From positions 9,138,417 through 9,202,416 of the forward strand of contig NC_045149.1 of the NCBI RefSeq assembly GCF_008831285.2: a stretch of DNA of 64,000 nt, read 5' to 3'. Position numbers and translations under genes: made by a program. This DNA comes from Nymphaea colorata (Eukaryota > Streptophyta > Magnoliopsida > Nymphaeales > Nymphaeaceae). Shown here piece after piece: positions 13,094 to 23,500 of this stretch. The notes under the pieces are model-generated. The model did no database searches, was not told the origin of the DNA, and was given only the letters and a program-made list of their open reading frames with translations. How positions within the stretch are numbered: position 1 is the first letter of the stretch; every line of letters begins with the position of its first letter.

Positions 13094-13410
13094 CCAAAAT
13101 AAAGCAACATTCTAAAAAAGAGAGAACATGTTCCAATCATAAAAAGAAGTATCGTCTTCTCATGCTCCCGATGCACTCAAGAATAACTTTTTGATTCCGA
13201 AAAGAAGATTTGAGAGTTATCTTATATGGCCATGGGGAGATAAAGAATAGAACAAGTAAGACAACCAAAATAAAGCAACATTCAAAAAAAGAAACAACAT
13301 GTTCCAATCATAAAATGAAATATCATTTCAACTTTTCATGCTCTCAGTGCACTCAAGAATAGCTTTTAACTCCGAAGTGAATGGCCATCGGGAGATGAAT
13401 TAGAAAAAAA
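13094..13410. repeat. Imperfect tandem duplication, period 171 bp
   Basis: Two copies start at 13094 and 13265 with CCAAAATAAAGCAACATTC and share AACATGTTCCAATCATAAAA, a CACTCAAGAATA block and GGCCAT(G/C)GGGAGAT. The copies have diverged by substitutions and small indels. No coding function is seen. Confidence 0.7.
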
Positions 13411-13860
13411 GAGTAAGGAAAGAAAATGATTGGGATGTTAGTTACATACCTCTAACAAAACTGATTTTAGGAAAATAAATACCCTTTCTTCAAATGATCC
13501 TAGATTCGCCTTGAGTGAAGCTCTAAAATGATGAAAATATTGCTTCAAGAGATCTCCTTGTGCTCCTTTGAAGAATTAGAATTTGTATAAGATTGCTCCC
13601 AAGATTGGAAGAGAAGATGAATGAAAAGGAAAGAAGAAGAGAGAAATTGAGAAAGAAAGGTAAGGGAAAAATATATGTCTTCAAGTAGGAATGCACTAGA
13701 GGTTTCCCAAAAGCTAGCCAAGAGAGAAGATTGTGTGTGTATTTATAAAGAGTTTTGGAGCTAAAACTCAAAATGTGAATTTTTTGGAATTTCACAACAT
13801 TTTCATGCGAGTTTCAAATAATTTTCTAAAAAATAGGTTTTGACTAAGTGAGATTGGCCT
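13411..13860. other. Intergenic DNA, no recognised gene
   Basis: The minus-strand frame at 13795-13523 is dominated by Ser, Leu and Phe from A/G-rich DNA and shows no domain. I see no gene here. Confidence 0.35.
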
Positions 13861-14090
13861 TTAGCCCTACAAATACCCCTTTGGGGTGTGGGCAGAGCTA
13901 ATGCCCACCCAAAAAGTTCAAACACCGCCTCCCAAGGATCGGTTTTGCAAGAAAAGGAGGCCTGCACTCCTCGGCTCAGGCGATGTTGTGCGCCAGGCAC
14001 CACAACGCTCGGTGCCTCGACGAGACGCAGCGGCAGCACACGATGATGTGCTGCCGAGCACAATAGCAATTGCGTAATGCGATTGCGTAG
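13861..14090. other. GC-rich island with hairpin
   Basis: A GC-rich patch lies in AT-rich surroundings. At 14031-14056 there is a perfect 10-bp inverted repeat (CGGCAGCACA / TGTGCTGCCG) with a 6-nt loop. Overlapping frames on both strands are open because of the composition, not because of a recognisable protein. Confidence 0.5.
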
Positions 14091-14212
14091 TGATTTTTTT
14101 TTTAATGGAATAACATAAAAAATGGTATAAAATGAAATAAAACAAAATAAAATGAGTTAAAAAAATAAATGAATAGATAAATAAATATGGATGTTCATAT
14201 AAAAAACATAAA

Positions 14213-14233
14213 TATATATATATATATATATAT
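14213..14233. repeat. (AT)n microsatellite
   Basis: A short run of about ten AT units in an AT-rich region. Confidence 0.8.
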
Positions 14234-15370
14234 TCTTTATTTAAAATGTGTATAAAATTGATTTTTTTTTCTAAATTTTGTGGTCGACTCTGTTTCGAGT
14301 GACTCTGGACTCGTTTTAAATCTGGACTGGGTTCTGTTGCTTGTCGATGGGTTCTAGCATGTGACTAAGGCTTGAAAACACATTTTGGTGTGAGAACGAA
14401 GCATAAACAAAGGGGAGGTCCGTGTGTGTGCACGCAACGCTCACAAATTCAAATTTTGTTGCCTTGATTTCGGTTTTGGATTTTGAGTTTGAAAATGAAT
14501 TCAAATCTAGATTTGAATTTTGGATCTTATTTGGATTCGAGAATTGGATTGGATTTAAATCCTGCGTCTAAAGTTGAGTTTTGAGTTTGCGTTTGGGTAA
14601 AAAGAATGCAGTCTTTTTGGAAAAATTTGTGGTGATAACAATAGATAAACGTAAATAATTTCCACTAGCACTAAGTGCTATCATTGTTCTTTTTGTAGGA
14701 TATAATAGTACCTAAAAGTTACAGTTTGAATGCTACATTCTGGATAGTTACTATCATGCTTCAGGATTGTTGAGTTTTCTGGTTTCGGAAATGACATGTT
14801 TTGCCACTAGTTGTCAAGATCAAGGATCAAATTGGACAAGCTAAAGAAAAAAATGAAAGGTTTACCATTATTATCTTTGGCTACTGCTATGAAATTTCTA
14901 CTTCTGTTTATTTGTGATTAGTCCTATCACCTATGAATATATTAAGTTAATGTACGTTCTGGTGCATCTATAGTCTCCAAATTCCAATATCTTGCATGGG
15001 GAACGTTTGACCCATGTTTGATGGTTGGTGTACTTTAAAGTTCAAAGATACTACAGAAGAGAAATTGATGGTTGATGGTTAGTCCTTGAACTTATGAGTT
15101 TTGAGACTGAAATAAGTTATTTGGATCGATGTCTTGTATTAGGGAACACATTCTCAATTGGTTCATTATGCAAATCCCAATTAATTAGGCAATATCAGGA
15201 AAAGACTGAACTTGAATACTCTATTTGTACTAGAAGGTTAAGTTTTTATGTGCTTGTGGATGTTGTAGGCGGCCAAGACTGATGAGGTTTATTAGAAGAC
15301 ACCATCTGTACAATGCATGCAGCTCACATGCATGTATTCATGTTCACATTAGCATATGGTGCCTCATGCA
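14234..15370. other. Intergenic DNA, no recognised gene
   Basis: The stretch 14440-14620 is a low-complexity mix of TTTGAATTT and GGATTTGAG-like words. The rest shows no domain, RNA gene or clear repeat boundary. Confidence 0.35.
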
Positions 15371-15375
15371 CTTCT

Positions 15376-15732
15376 AAGTAGTCACACAAAATGTGTTTTT
15401 TTTTTTTTAAACAAAAGTCATAAATTGAGTACCTGTTTAAAACTAAAAAAAAAACACACATTTAAAAAAAAACGTAGAAAATGAAAAAAATGCATTTTTT
15501 CAGTTTTTTTAATGTTAAATAGTTATTTTTTTAATTTTTATCTTTTCTTTGTTGCAAATCTACTTATCTTTTGAGGTTTGTGTTATTAGCATTTATTTTA
15601 TTTTTATTCTATTTTTAGTTTTTAAATTTTTTTAAAAAATTATCTTATTTTCCCATATTTTTTCAAGCTCGCCGTATTATACACAAAAAAGACCTGCCCC
15701 TTAAAACTTTAAGATATTATTTGTGACTATGC
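15376..15732. mobile_element. MITE family A, copy 1
   Basis: This is an AT-rich, non-coding block of about 357 bp. The left end reads AGTAGTCACACAAAA and the right end TTTGTGACTATGC, which are inverted relative to each other. A second copy at 36127-36460 shares these ends and an internal landmark TTTTTCAAGCT(C/T)GCC. Target duplication is not clear. It sits directly against the gene fragment at 15754. Confidence 0.6.
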
Positions 15733-15753
15733 TCAAGTTTGGGGCCAAGAAAC

Positions 15754-15934
15754 CGTGTTCCCATTGCTGATGTGGTTGATAGGGTTACAACTACTGGATT
15801 CTCGAGAGAGCAAGTCCGTGCCACAGTTGGGGAAGCTGACTGAGAATGGTCAGTCAGTCAACTTGAATGTGGTACTTGATAAATTGATGAATGATGGAGA
15901 GATCCAACCCCAAAGAGGTTGGTTTGGCCGATAA
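15754..15934 (+). pseudogene. C-terminal fragment of a CUE/UBA-like host protein
   Basis: Reading from 15754 gives RVPIADVVDRVTTTGFSREQ and then VRATVG. One extra G near 15836 shifts the frame, after which KLTENGQSVNLNVVLDKLMN and ending QPQRGWFGR-stop follow at 15934. The compact helical segment with Val/Gly/Phe spacing resembles plant ubiquitin-system CUE/UBA-like proteins; this family name comes from memory and is tentative. No upstream exons are seen, so it is a captured or truncated 3' fragment. Confidence 0.5.
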
Positions 15935-16430
15935 GTTTAGATCTTGTGCCTCATCAATTTGTTGTGTAAAGTTATTCATAAGAAACTCTGTCAAGTACTG
16001 TTGTTCACGAACTAAGTTTCTTGTTGGCAGGATATGAATAATCTATTCATTTCAAGCTTGTGCCTGTGTGTTTGGTGAAACTTTGTAGAAGAATGAAGTT
16101 CATGGCTCCTTTTTTATTGCAGCTCAGATTTTTCAAATTTGCAAAGGTCGATTGACTGGTAATCCCTCAATTCCTAGCTAATCTGCATGGAAGGTTGGAC
16201 TGGAAACCTTTTAGGTTGCAAAAGGCTGATAACCTGATATCCCAAGTGTGGTTCTTTCGGCATAACCTTTTAGAGGGCTGTCTTGCTGCAGCTTGCCTTT
16301 CAACGAGGAAGGTTGTGCAAGTTTGCAACCTTGTTTTTGAAAACCAGAAAGCATCTGCCTGTTTACTGCTGTAAATCCACTTAGATTGGCTGAGCAGACT
16401 CTGTTTTCAATGTAAGCATTAAAGAATTGG
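15935..16430. other. Spacer between two host-gene fragments
   Basis: No frame with a recognisable domain. A candidate acceptor (TTGTTGGCAG, ending about 16030) hints that part of this may be former intron or 3' UTR of the captured fragment. This is inference. Confidence 0.3.
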
Positions 16431-16436
16431 TTGGTT

Positions 16437-16548
16437 TATCTTGCTGACAGCTCAGTTTTAGAAGAGGAGGATGGACGTGGTGTAGCTCATATTGTTGAGC
16501 ATCATGCATTCACTGCTATTAAGAAGTACACCAATCATGATATTATAC
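16437..16548 (+). pseudogene. Exon fragment of PQQL-type M16 zinc peptidase
   Basis: After a likely acceptor (GCTGACAG), the translation reads SSVLEEEDGRGVAHIVEH followed by HAFTAIKKYTNHDI. HIVEH is the inverted zinc motif HxxEH of M16 (insulinase/pitrilysin) peptidases. The EEED..GVAHIVEH..AF...YTNHDI pattern matches the plant PQQ-like member from memory. Nothing before or after continues the ~1000-residue protein, so it is a stray exon, not a gene. Confidence 0.65.
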
Positions 16549-16689
16549 ATGTTAATGTGCATGTTCTGCTTTTCTTTTTCACTGGATATTCGATGCTCTG
16601 TTCGAACGTTTTGTGTTTCTGTTAACGGTCAAGAAAAGGAAAAAGCAGTTTCACTGTTTAGGATAACTGTTTTTTAATTACCATTCAGC

Positions 16690-17041
16690 TGAAAAGTTTT
16701 TTTAAACAAACTTCGAAAACCAATTTTTGATCATCCAAACAAAAACCTGGTTTTTGTCACGTTACCCAAACGGTATAACCAAGGTTTCAAAACTCTTTAA
16801 AAAAATTGGTTTTACAAAGTCAGGTTTTGACAAAAACCTGGTTTTGAAGGAGTGTATCCAAACAAAGCTTAGGTTTTAACAAAATCCAAGTTTTGTGAAA
16901 AGCAGGTTTTGTGAAAACCAAGTTTTTGAAGTTGTCATCCAAACGCTCCTTAAAAAAACTGCTAAGGGATTAAATTGAGGCAATTTGAGGCTGTCACCCA
17001 AACGTCCCTTTAAAAACTGTGAAAGGGATTAAATTGACGCA
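16690..17041. repeat. Repeat-rich upstream block
   Basis: The phrase (C)ATCCAAAC or ACCCAAAC recurs near 16731, 16767, 16857, 16936 and 16996, alternating with AAAACCTGGTTTT-like pieces. The last two repeats form a direct duplication of about 50 bp (from 16933 and from 16992) containing AAGGGATTAAATTGA. It may be an eroded MITE cluster. It lies 340-700 bp before the PTST start codon. Confidence 0.5.
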
Positions 17042-17383
17042 AGGCCCATGTCGGTTGCGACTTGCGAGCTCTTCTGAGGAGCTCGGTTCAGTCACGCGAT
17101 GGCCAACACACGTGAACGGGGGAATTTCCTGAGCGGGACAGGCGGACGTCGATGCCTGACGTCCTGCCTCGGCAATCCCCATAACAGAAAGGTGCCCTGT
17201 GCTTTTCACTTTCCGACCTGAATGAACAGCAGGAATCAAAAGGCAAAGTGGTAACCAAAAGCGGAATCCCTCAAGGCAGAATGCTGTATCTCATTCACTG
17301 TCCTCCAAGACCACCCACGTCGTTCCTCCCAACCTTAACTTTGTGAGAAGAATCAGCCGCAGCAGCAGAAGGGTCTGACCGCC
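17042..17383 (+). promoter_or_regulatory. Probable core promoter and 5' UTR of the PTST-like gene
   Basis: This is the sequence between the repeat block and the start codon. It is moderately GC-rich and pyrimidine-rich near 17285-17340 (CCTCCAAGACCACCCACG). I see no clear TATA box, and the transcription start cannot be placed. Confidence 0.35.
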
Positions 17384-17514
17384 ATGGCCTTGCTCTGCGG
17401 CACTCCGGCGCCATGCTGTACTCCTAAGCTTGGGGGATTCACTTGGGTGTTTCGTCGAAGACCCAGTTCCAGCATCTCGCTCTTCACGGCTGCCTTTTCT
17501 AAAGGTTCTTCAAG
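17384..17514 (+). CDS. PTST-like exon 1 (transit peptide)
   Basis: It starts [18 protein letters not shown] and runs to KGSS plus two bases of an Arg codon, donor CAAG|GTTTGG. The composition (Ser, Arg, Pro, almost no acidic residues) suits a chloroplast transit peptide. A competing donor at 17505 would break the phase with exon 2, so 17514 is preferred. Confidence 0.8.
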
Positions 17515-20500
17515 GTTTGGTCACTTGCTCGCTTTGCTGCTCCTTTGTTTCCTGTCCCCCGCCATTTTTCTTCCCTCTTTTGGGTTTCGTAGCTGTGACA
17601 GAACGGCCCCGCTAATCGTTTGAGTTGATGATTGTACTAGCTGGTGCATTACGATGTCGGGTATTTGCTGGACCAATGGGCATATGTAGTGAAACAATTT
17701 GCACAACTTTTAAGTATTATCATTGCTTAGTCAATCAATTTGCATAACTTTTAAGTATGATCATTGCTGTGGCACTTGCGGTGTAAACTGAAAGCTTAGG
17801 GACATCTATGCGGTACTTTGGTGATGGCTTCTGGTACGCAAAAGTGTAATTATCCGTTCACCAGACGTGTAGATTGGATCCGTGAACAGGAAAAGGGATA
17901 AATAACTGTTCGCTACATATGTGATCCGTGGACGGGAAAAGGGACAAATAATGTTGCTATAAGTTTTCCGGCAAAAAATTTCAAAGAGCTGAGCTGTTGC
18001 TGCATTAACTGCTAAACGTTAGATGAATACGGTTCTTGGTAATTAACAATTGGCAAGAAGACGGGCGAGAGCATTTCACGAACTCATGATAATGCCGTGG
18101 CAGGTGAATGTTGTTCCATCCGTGGGGATTTCTTTATCGGGGATGATTGGTTCCTCTATTTCCACTATGAAACCTTTTCTACTGTATACGGAAGAATCAT
18201 ATGGAAAAAACGAGTTGCCTGCCACTGAAGGATCAAAATTTTCGTAGTACGACAGATAAGAAACTTAAAGAAATATCAGGTTGATCAACGCTTCACAAAG
18301 GGTAAAGTACGCTAGTCATATATTTGCAGAAGGACATACTGAGGGAAGAAATTGGTATTTTAAATGTAAGGTTCCATGAGAAGAAAGTGTGCTCTTAACT
18401 TGAGGAAGGCTACTGGTATAAACTATAAATCAACCAAGATAACCTTTTTCATATCGGACATGTAATAAGGTGGGATATAGAAGCAAATTACAGTTCATTG
18501 CATAATGCTACAAGGATGTCTAACACAAGGGTAAACTAGCGTCGTTATTCAATCTCTTCAGGAAACCTTTAGTTCTTTCGATTTTTCAAATACTGAGCTA
18601 AATTATGGAATTGAACTCTTCTAGCGCATTAAAATTCTGAATATCATCTCAAATTTGAATATCAGAAAAGGGCTATGAGAATACGAGCACCACACCTGTC
18701 TCCAGTTTCATGCAAGCAATAAAAGCTATGGAAGTAAATAGGTTTCCTCCTTTGCATTCCACCTATGGTTAGTTCCTTTTGTTAGGTGCGGCCATTAGTT
18801 CTGCCTCTTGAGTTTGAGTCTGGTGTATGGATCATGAGACGACCAAGTTTTGGTGCACAAAAATGCCTTAAATATCATTTTCTCCAAAATAGGAAGTATC
18901 TGTCATAATGTATGATTATTTTCTTTGGGTAATTTACGTGTAATGCCATGTTGGTACATAGAATTGTATTAGGTTGCATTAGTAACATATGTTTGTGCTA
19001 CTGTGTGCTCATGGATGGTTGCACATTGACGTGCTGATTGTTGACAAAATTGATCAGATCAAAAGAGTCAATCAGGTAACGTTAATCTTATCATACTGGA
19101 TGTTATCAAAACTTTCTGAATGTTAACCTCGAGTATTTATTAAAACAGTTCTAATTACAGTTGTGACTAGAAGATTTGGCACATGTCTTCTTTTTTTGCT
19201 TCATAATAATCATCTTCATTTAGCCAAGTTCATTAATGGGGATCCAAAGTCAGCGTTTTATGATTATGCAGTTTTATTGCACATCATAGAGCATCATAGT
19301 CCAATCAAATATGAGACTATATATATATTCCCAAATTTCCTTTTTGTTAATTTGTGTCTTTACTTAATGCTCAATGCTGCTTCCTGCTTTTCCTTTGGGT
19401 GTATGAAATGCAGGAGTGGCAGAAGTTTGAGGGTTACCAGAGCAGGTAAGAGCAATGCAGATCTTTGTAAGGAGCTGAAAGAATTCCTTTTGTCAGTTGG
19501 TCTTCCTCCAAATCGTGTGCCATCAATGAAGGAGCTTTCTCAGCATGGAAGGTCATTCTGCTGATGTTGCTTCATAAAAAGAGATCTTGTTATAAATAGA
19601 ACTTAAAATATTTTTTTCCCATAAATGATTAATGACTTTTCTTTCTTGCACTTGGTTATAACTATACATACCCAAGTTATGCTGCAGTCCATTTCATTCC
19701 TTGCCCAAGTGTCGTGAAAGTGTTCACCATATTGGGGGATGGGGTTCAGCTTGTGACTATTTATTAATTTTATTTCATTACATAGTAACTTTTACTGCAG
19801 TGGCCATTGTTTTTATGCTTTTTACAGTTGTATGAGGGACTAAAAGGTCTGTATTATGGTCTCCAATGCTGTAACAGAGATGGAACTTGCTTGATATGCA
19901 AATCTCATCTATGGGTTCAAGGCAGATTTAATAGCAACTCCTAGTGGGCTCTTGCCATTTGAGAAGAAACTGCCTGAATGCAGGTTTTTGGTTGTAATTG
20001 CAACAATGAATCCTTGGAGATGGATTCAAACTTGAACAGGCAGTCAAAAGGTTATTATTTTTTGCTGCCACACAAATAAAACAAGAGTTGTATGTACATG
20101 GCATGTTGTATATTCTTGTAATTTCTGTTTTATAATGGAGAGAGTATTATTTTTCCTGTGTTTTATCGGAAAGATTTTAATATAAGGCAAATAAAATTAT
20201 GGCATAACCAACATTGAGAATCGCAACTTTTCAGCACCTCTTTGTGCTCCTCTCTCATTCTCCTCTTGCAGTTAGCAGATTTTAGTGAATCAATCGATTT
20301 CTGATATGGTATCAGGGCAGTGTTAGATTCCAAGACTGAGTTGGTCTCCAGAAGGTGTGTGGTGTGCCCCATAGATCTCCATTGTCTTCTTCAAGTTAAG
20401 GTTTTCTTCTTTTTCCAAATCTCGTCCCTTTCTTCCCTAATCTGCCACTTATCTTTCTCTCCTTTACTTCTATTGACTTCCGTATAAATCTGTGTTTCGT

Positions 20501-23500
20501 TTTCTTTGATTCTCAACACAACTCGGGTTTTATCAATGTCATCATTGCATTAACTTTTTTCTCACTAGGTCTTGTCCTCAAAACCTTAGTTCTTCGAATC
20601 CTGTATTCTTTTCCCCAAGCATAATTGGTATTATTGCTCATTCTACTTATTTCAAATAAGCTTTCCTGGTTCAATTTCTCAAATTTGCTTTTCTTAAATC
20701 TGATTTGTGTTCATGTCAGGCTTCATTGTCTACATCATTCTCTTTACTCCAAGTTGTTTATATTTAGTTCATGCGAGGCATGTCCCTGCTTCAGTGCATT
20801 GTGTTAAGTGCTCCTCTTATTACAAGATGCTTGCTTTGTTCGCATGAGATCAGTCCCAAGTTGCTGACTGATCTGACTGGGGATTGATCTGCCATCCACT
20901 TCAATTGCTGATTAGTTTAGTGCTCCCAAAACTCTACAGACAAAAAGAAAAAAGAAAAGTGGAGGATATCTTTCATTATCTAAATTGTAAATACATCCAG
21001 CTGTGACCTAAATTATCTTGAGTCATTCTTCTCTTTCCTTGTCCGTAATTATTCATTGGTCATGGAATCTTTCTATTCCCAGTCTGGCCTCTCATCAATT
21101 TTTTAAGTCAATTGATTTTTTGAAAAGCTCAAAAGTTCTGATTCCTTGACTTGGAAAAGATGGATACCTCCTTGCATCAAGACCTAGGATCTCCCTAGAC
21201 ACCTGGATGGATCAATTCCAACCCACCAGCATTTGTTGCTCAAATAAGCGACGGGTGAAAAGAGGGTTGTTGCTAACTTCTGCCAAAGTTGTTTGAATCC
21301 TGATTTTATTTCTTGGAGGAAGCGAGATCAAGCTTTAGTTGACATATATTACCTAAGGCTTCATCTCAAGAGGTACTTGTCACCATTCCAAATGATTGTT
21401 CAGCTATGGAGGTGTGGAATAAATTGGTTCAAACTTATTCTCAAGTGTCAGATCCTAGAGTATTATTCCTCAAACAGGAGTTTTAGCTTCTTAGGAAGGG
21501 TTTCTGTGTCGGTGCTAGAATACTTGAGTTGGGTTAAAGCATTGATTGGCTGTTGTTGGTTGTGAAGTCTCTAATGAGAATAAAGTGCAGCAGACATTGA
21601 ATGGCCTGGGGCCAAATGATTACACACCACCTCTGTCTTATGTTATCTAGGTCTACTATCCATTGAGGATCAACCTAGAAAACTTTTGAAATAAGCGATG
21701 ACTCTAAAAGAGATGACTGGCTATTTTGGTCTGGGAGCCCAACATGCATGATGTTCTTGGTGTTGGCATGTCCCATTAATGTGGGTATACAGAAGATATT
21801 TTTCACGGAGAAAAAGGTCGATGAAGAAACATGTGACATAGTCAAGGGCTAAGTCACATATGAGTGTGTGTATGAGTGCCTGGTATTGCAGTATGGGTTT
21901 GGACACATTATTTTTAGAAAATGTAGGTGCAGGAGAAGATACACAAATATATTATGCATAATCCTCAAAAATTCAAAATTAAGCTAATCGAACAACTTAA
22001 TCTACAAGTTTGATAGTTCATATGTAGTAATATAACCTCATCAAATTAATATATATCAATATGGTTGCATCTTATTTTTGAAATTATCACATCAACAAGT
22101 AGATCGTCGAACAAGCATAGGATACCAGATACACAATTATAGAAAGCTAGTGAGCCGAGTACTACTCTTTAAGTCTTTAAATCTTTACAAATATGAATTG
22201 GAAGCACATTAAAATAAGAGCAATAGAACACAAAGGTAAGCATGACCTCGTAAATCATTGGAAACAAGAGATCCAACAGTAAAAAGAAACTGAAATCAAC
22301 AGGAAGTCAGGAATATTCTGAAGGACATATGATGCTAACAGGTAACCAACTTTTGTGTCTACTTAATCAATGGAAATCAACAGGAATTGAAATTAGCTAT
22401 TATTCCATTTTTAAATATAAGGGAAATTGAAAGTGAAAGATAGAAATTGAAAAAGATATAAAGGAAAAGGAAACAAAATTCAAAATGGTCACAAACCTGA
22501 AAGATCCCTTATGAGGTTTTGCATGCTAAATCAGGGGAAAATTGGGTGAAAAATGGTTTTGGATAGTAAACCCCAAAGCAGTAGAACTTAGAAACAAAAA
22601 AGGAAAAAAGTCCCTTGCCTGTCTGTTGGCCTCCATCACATCCCATTGCCGGTTGTTGACACATATTGTATTTGGGTCGCCTATTCGGGTTTGGATCTGG
22701 ATCCGATCCAGTGTGTTACTGTTATCGTCCTTCTTAACCTGTGTAAATGTGTGAATGAAAATCTAAGAGAGAGTGTCTGGTTGCTAGTGGGCACCAGTCC
22801 TCCTCACCCGTGGTTTTTTTCTTCTTGTTGAGGGGTTCATTGTTCTCTCATTTTTACTGTTTCTACATGGTATCGGAGCCGAGTAGTTTTTGAGATTACT
22901 GTTCAGATTTGACGAAGAATCCCTCGACTCTGTTTGGTGAAAGACCCTCGGTCGCCGTGAAATTCCGATGGACACCATCGACTCTTGCTGGTTTGCTGTG
23001 GGATCCCAACATCGCTTGATGGTGCTCCTTCTGCTCTGCCTCGTCGAGCTCCTCCATTGTGGCCCGAGATTGTCGCCTGCCTTTGCGAGCTTCTCCACCG
23101 TCGCCCGCCTCTGTGAGCTCCTTCACCATCGACCGCCTCCACCATCGCCCAGCGGGAGGCCTCCACTATCACCCAGCGTCTGCCATCTCTTCAGCGTCTC
23201 TCTGCCTCCCTGCAGCCTCTTCTAGTTGTCGCCCCCAACGTTCAGAGTTGCCCGTTCTTGCTCCCGCTGCCTCCCTATTGCTCCCCTCTCTGGCTCGACG
23301 TGATGTTCCCTTGTTGTTCATCGTCTGAGACGTCGCCCAATTCTGCTGCGTCATCCAGTCCCAGTGGTGCCTGTCCTCGTTTCAGCAAGTAATCTCTCTC
23401 TGTTTTTATCTTCCGCCCTGCTGTTCTGTGTTTGTTGCTACTTCTTGCTGTCTCTCTCCTTGGTGTTGGTGGTTATATCACTGTTGTGGGATGGGGGATT

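Noticed and set aside
13803-14145. Three overlapping frames of 63-88 codons in the GC-rich island
   Set aside because: Open frames on both strands come from base composition. There is no recognisable protein family or splice context.
17384-17623. Exon 1 frame read on to the 79-codon stop
   Set aside because: The frame past 17514 is hydrophobic intron sequence. The CAAG|GTTTGG donor joins exon 2 in phase, which the unspliced reading cannot explain.
22784-23354. Several Arg/Ser/Pro-rich frames in the E2 leader
   Set aside because: The region lies between PBS and gag of E2. The frames disagree with each other and show no domain, so they are leader DNA and not genes.
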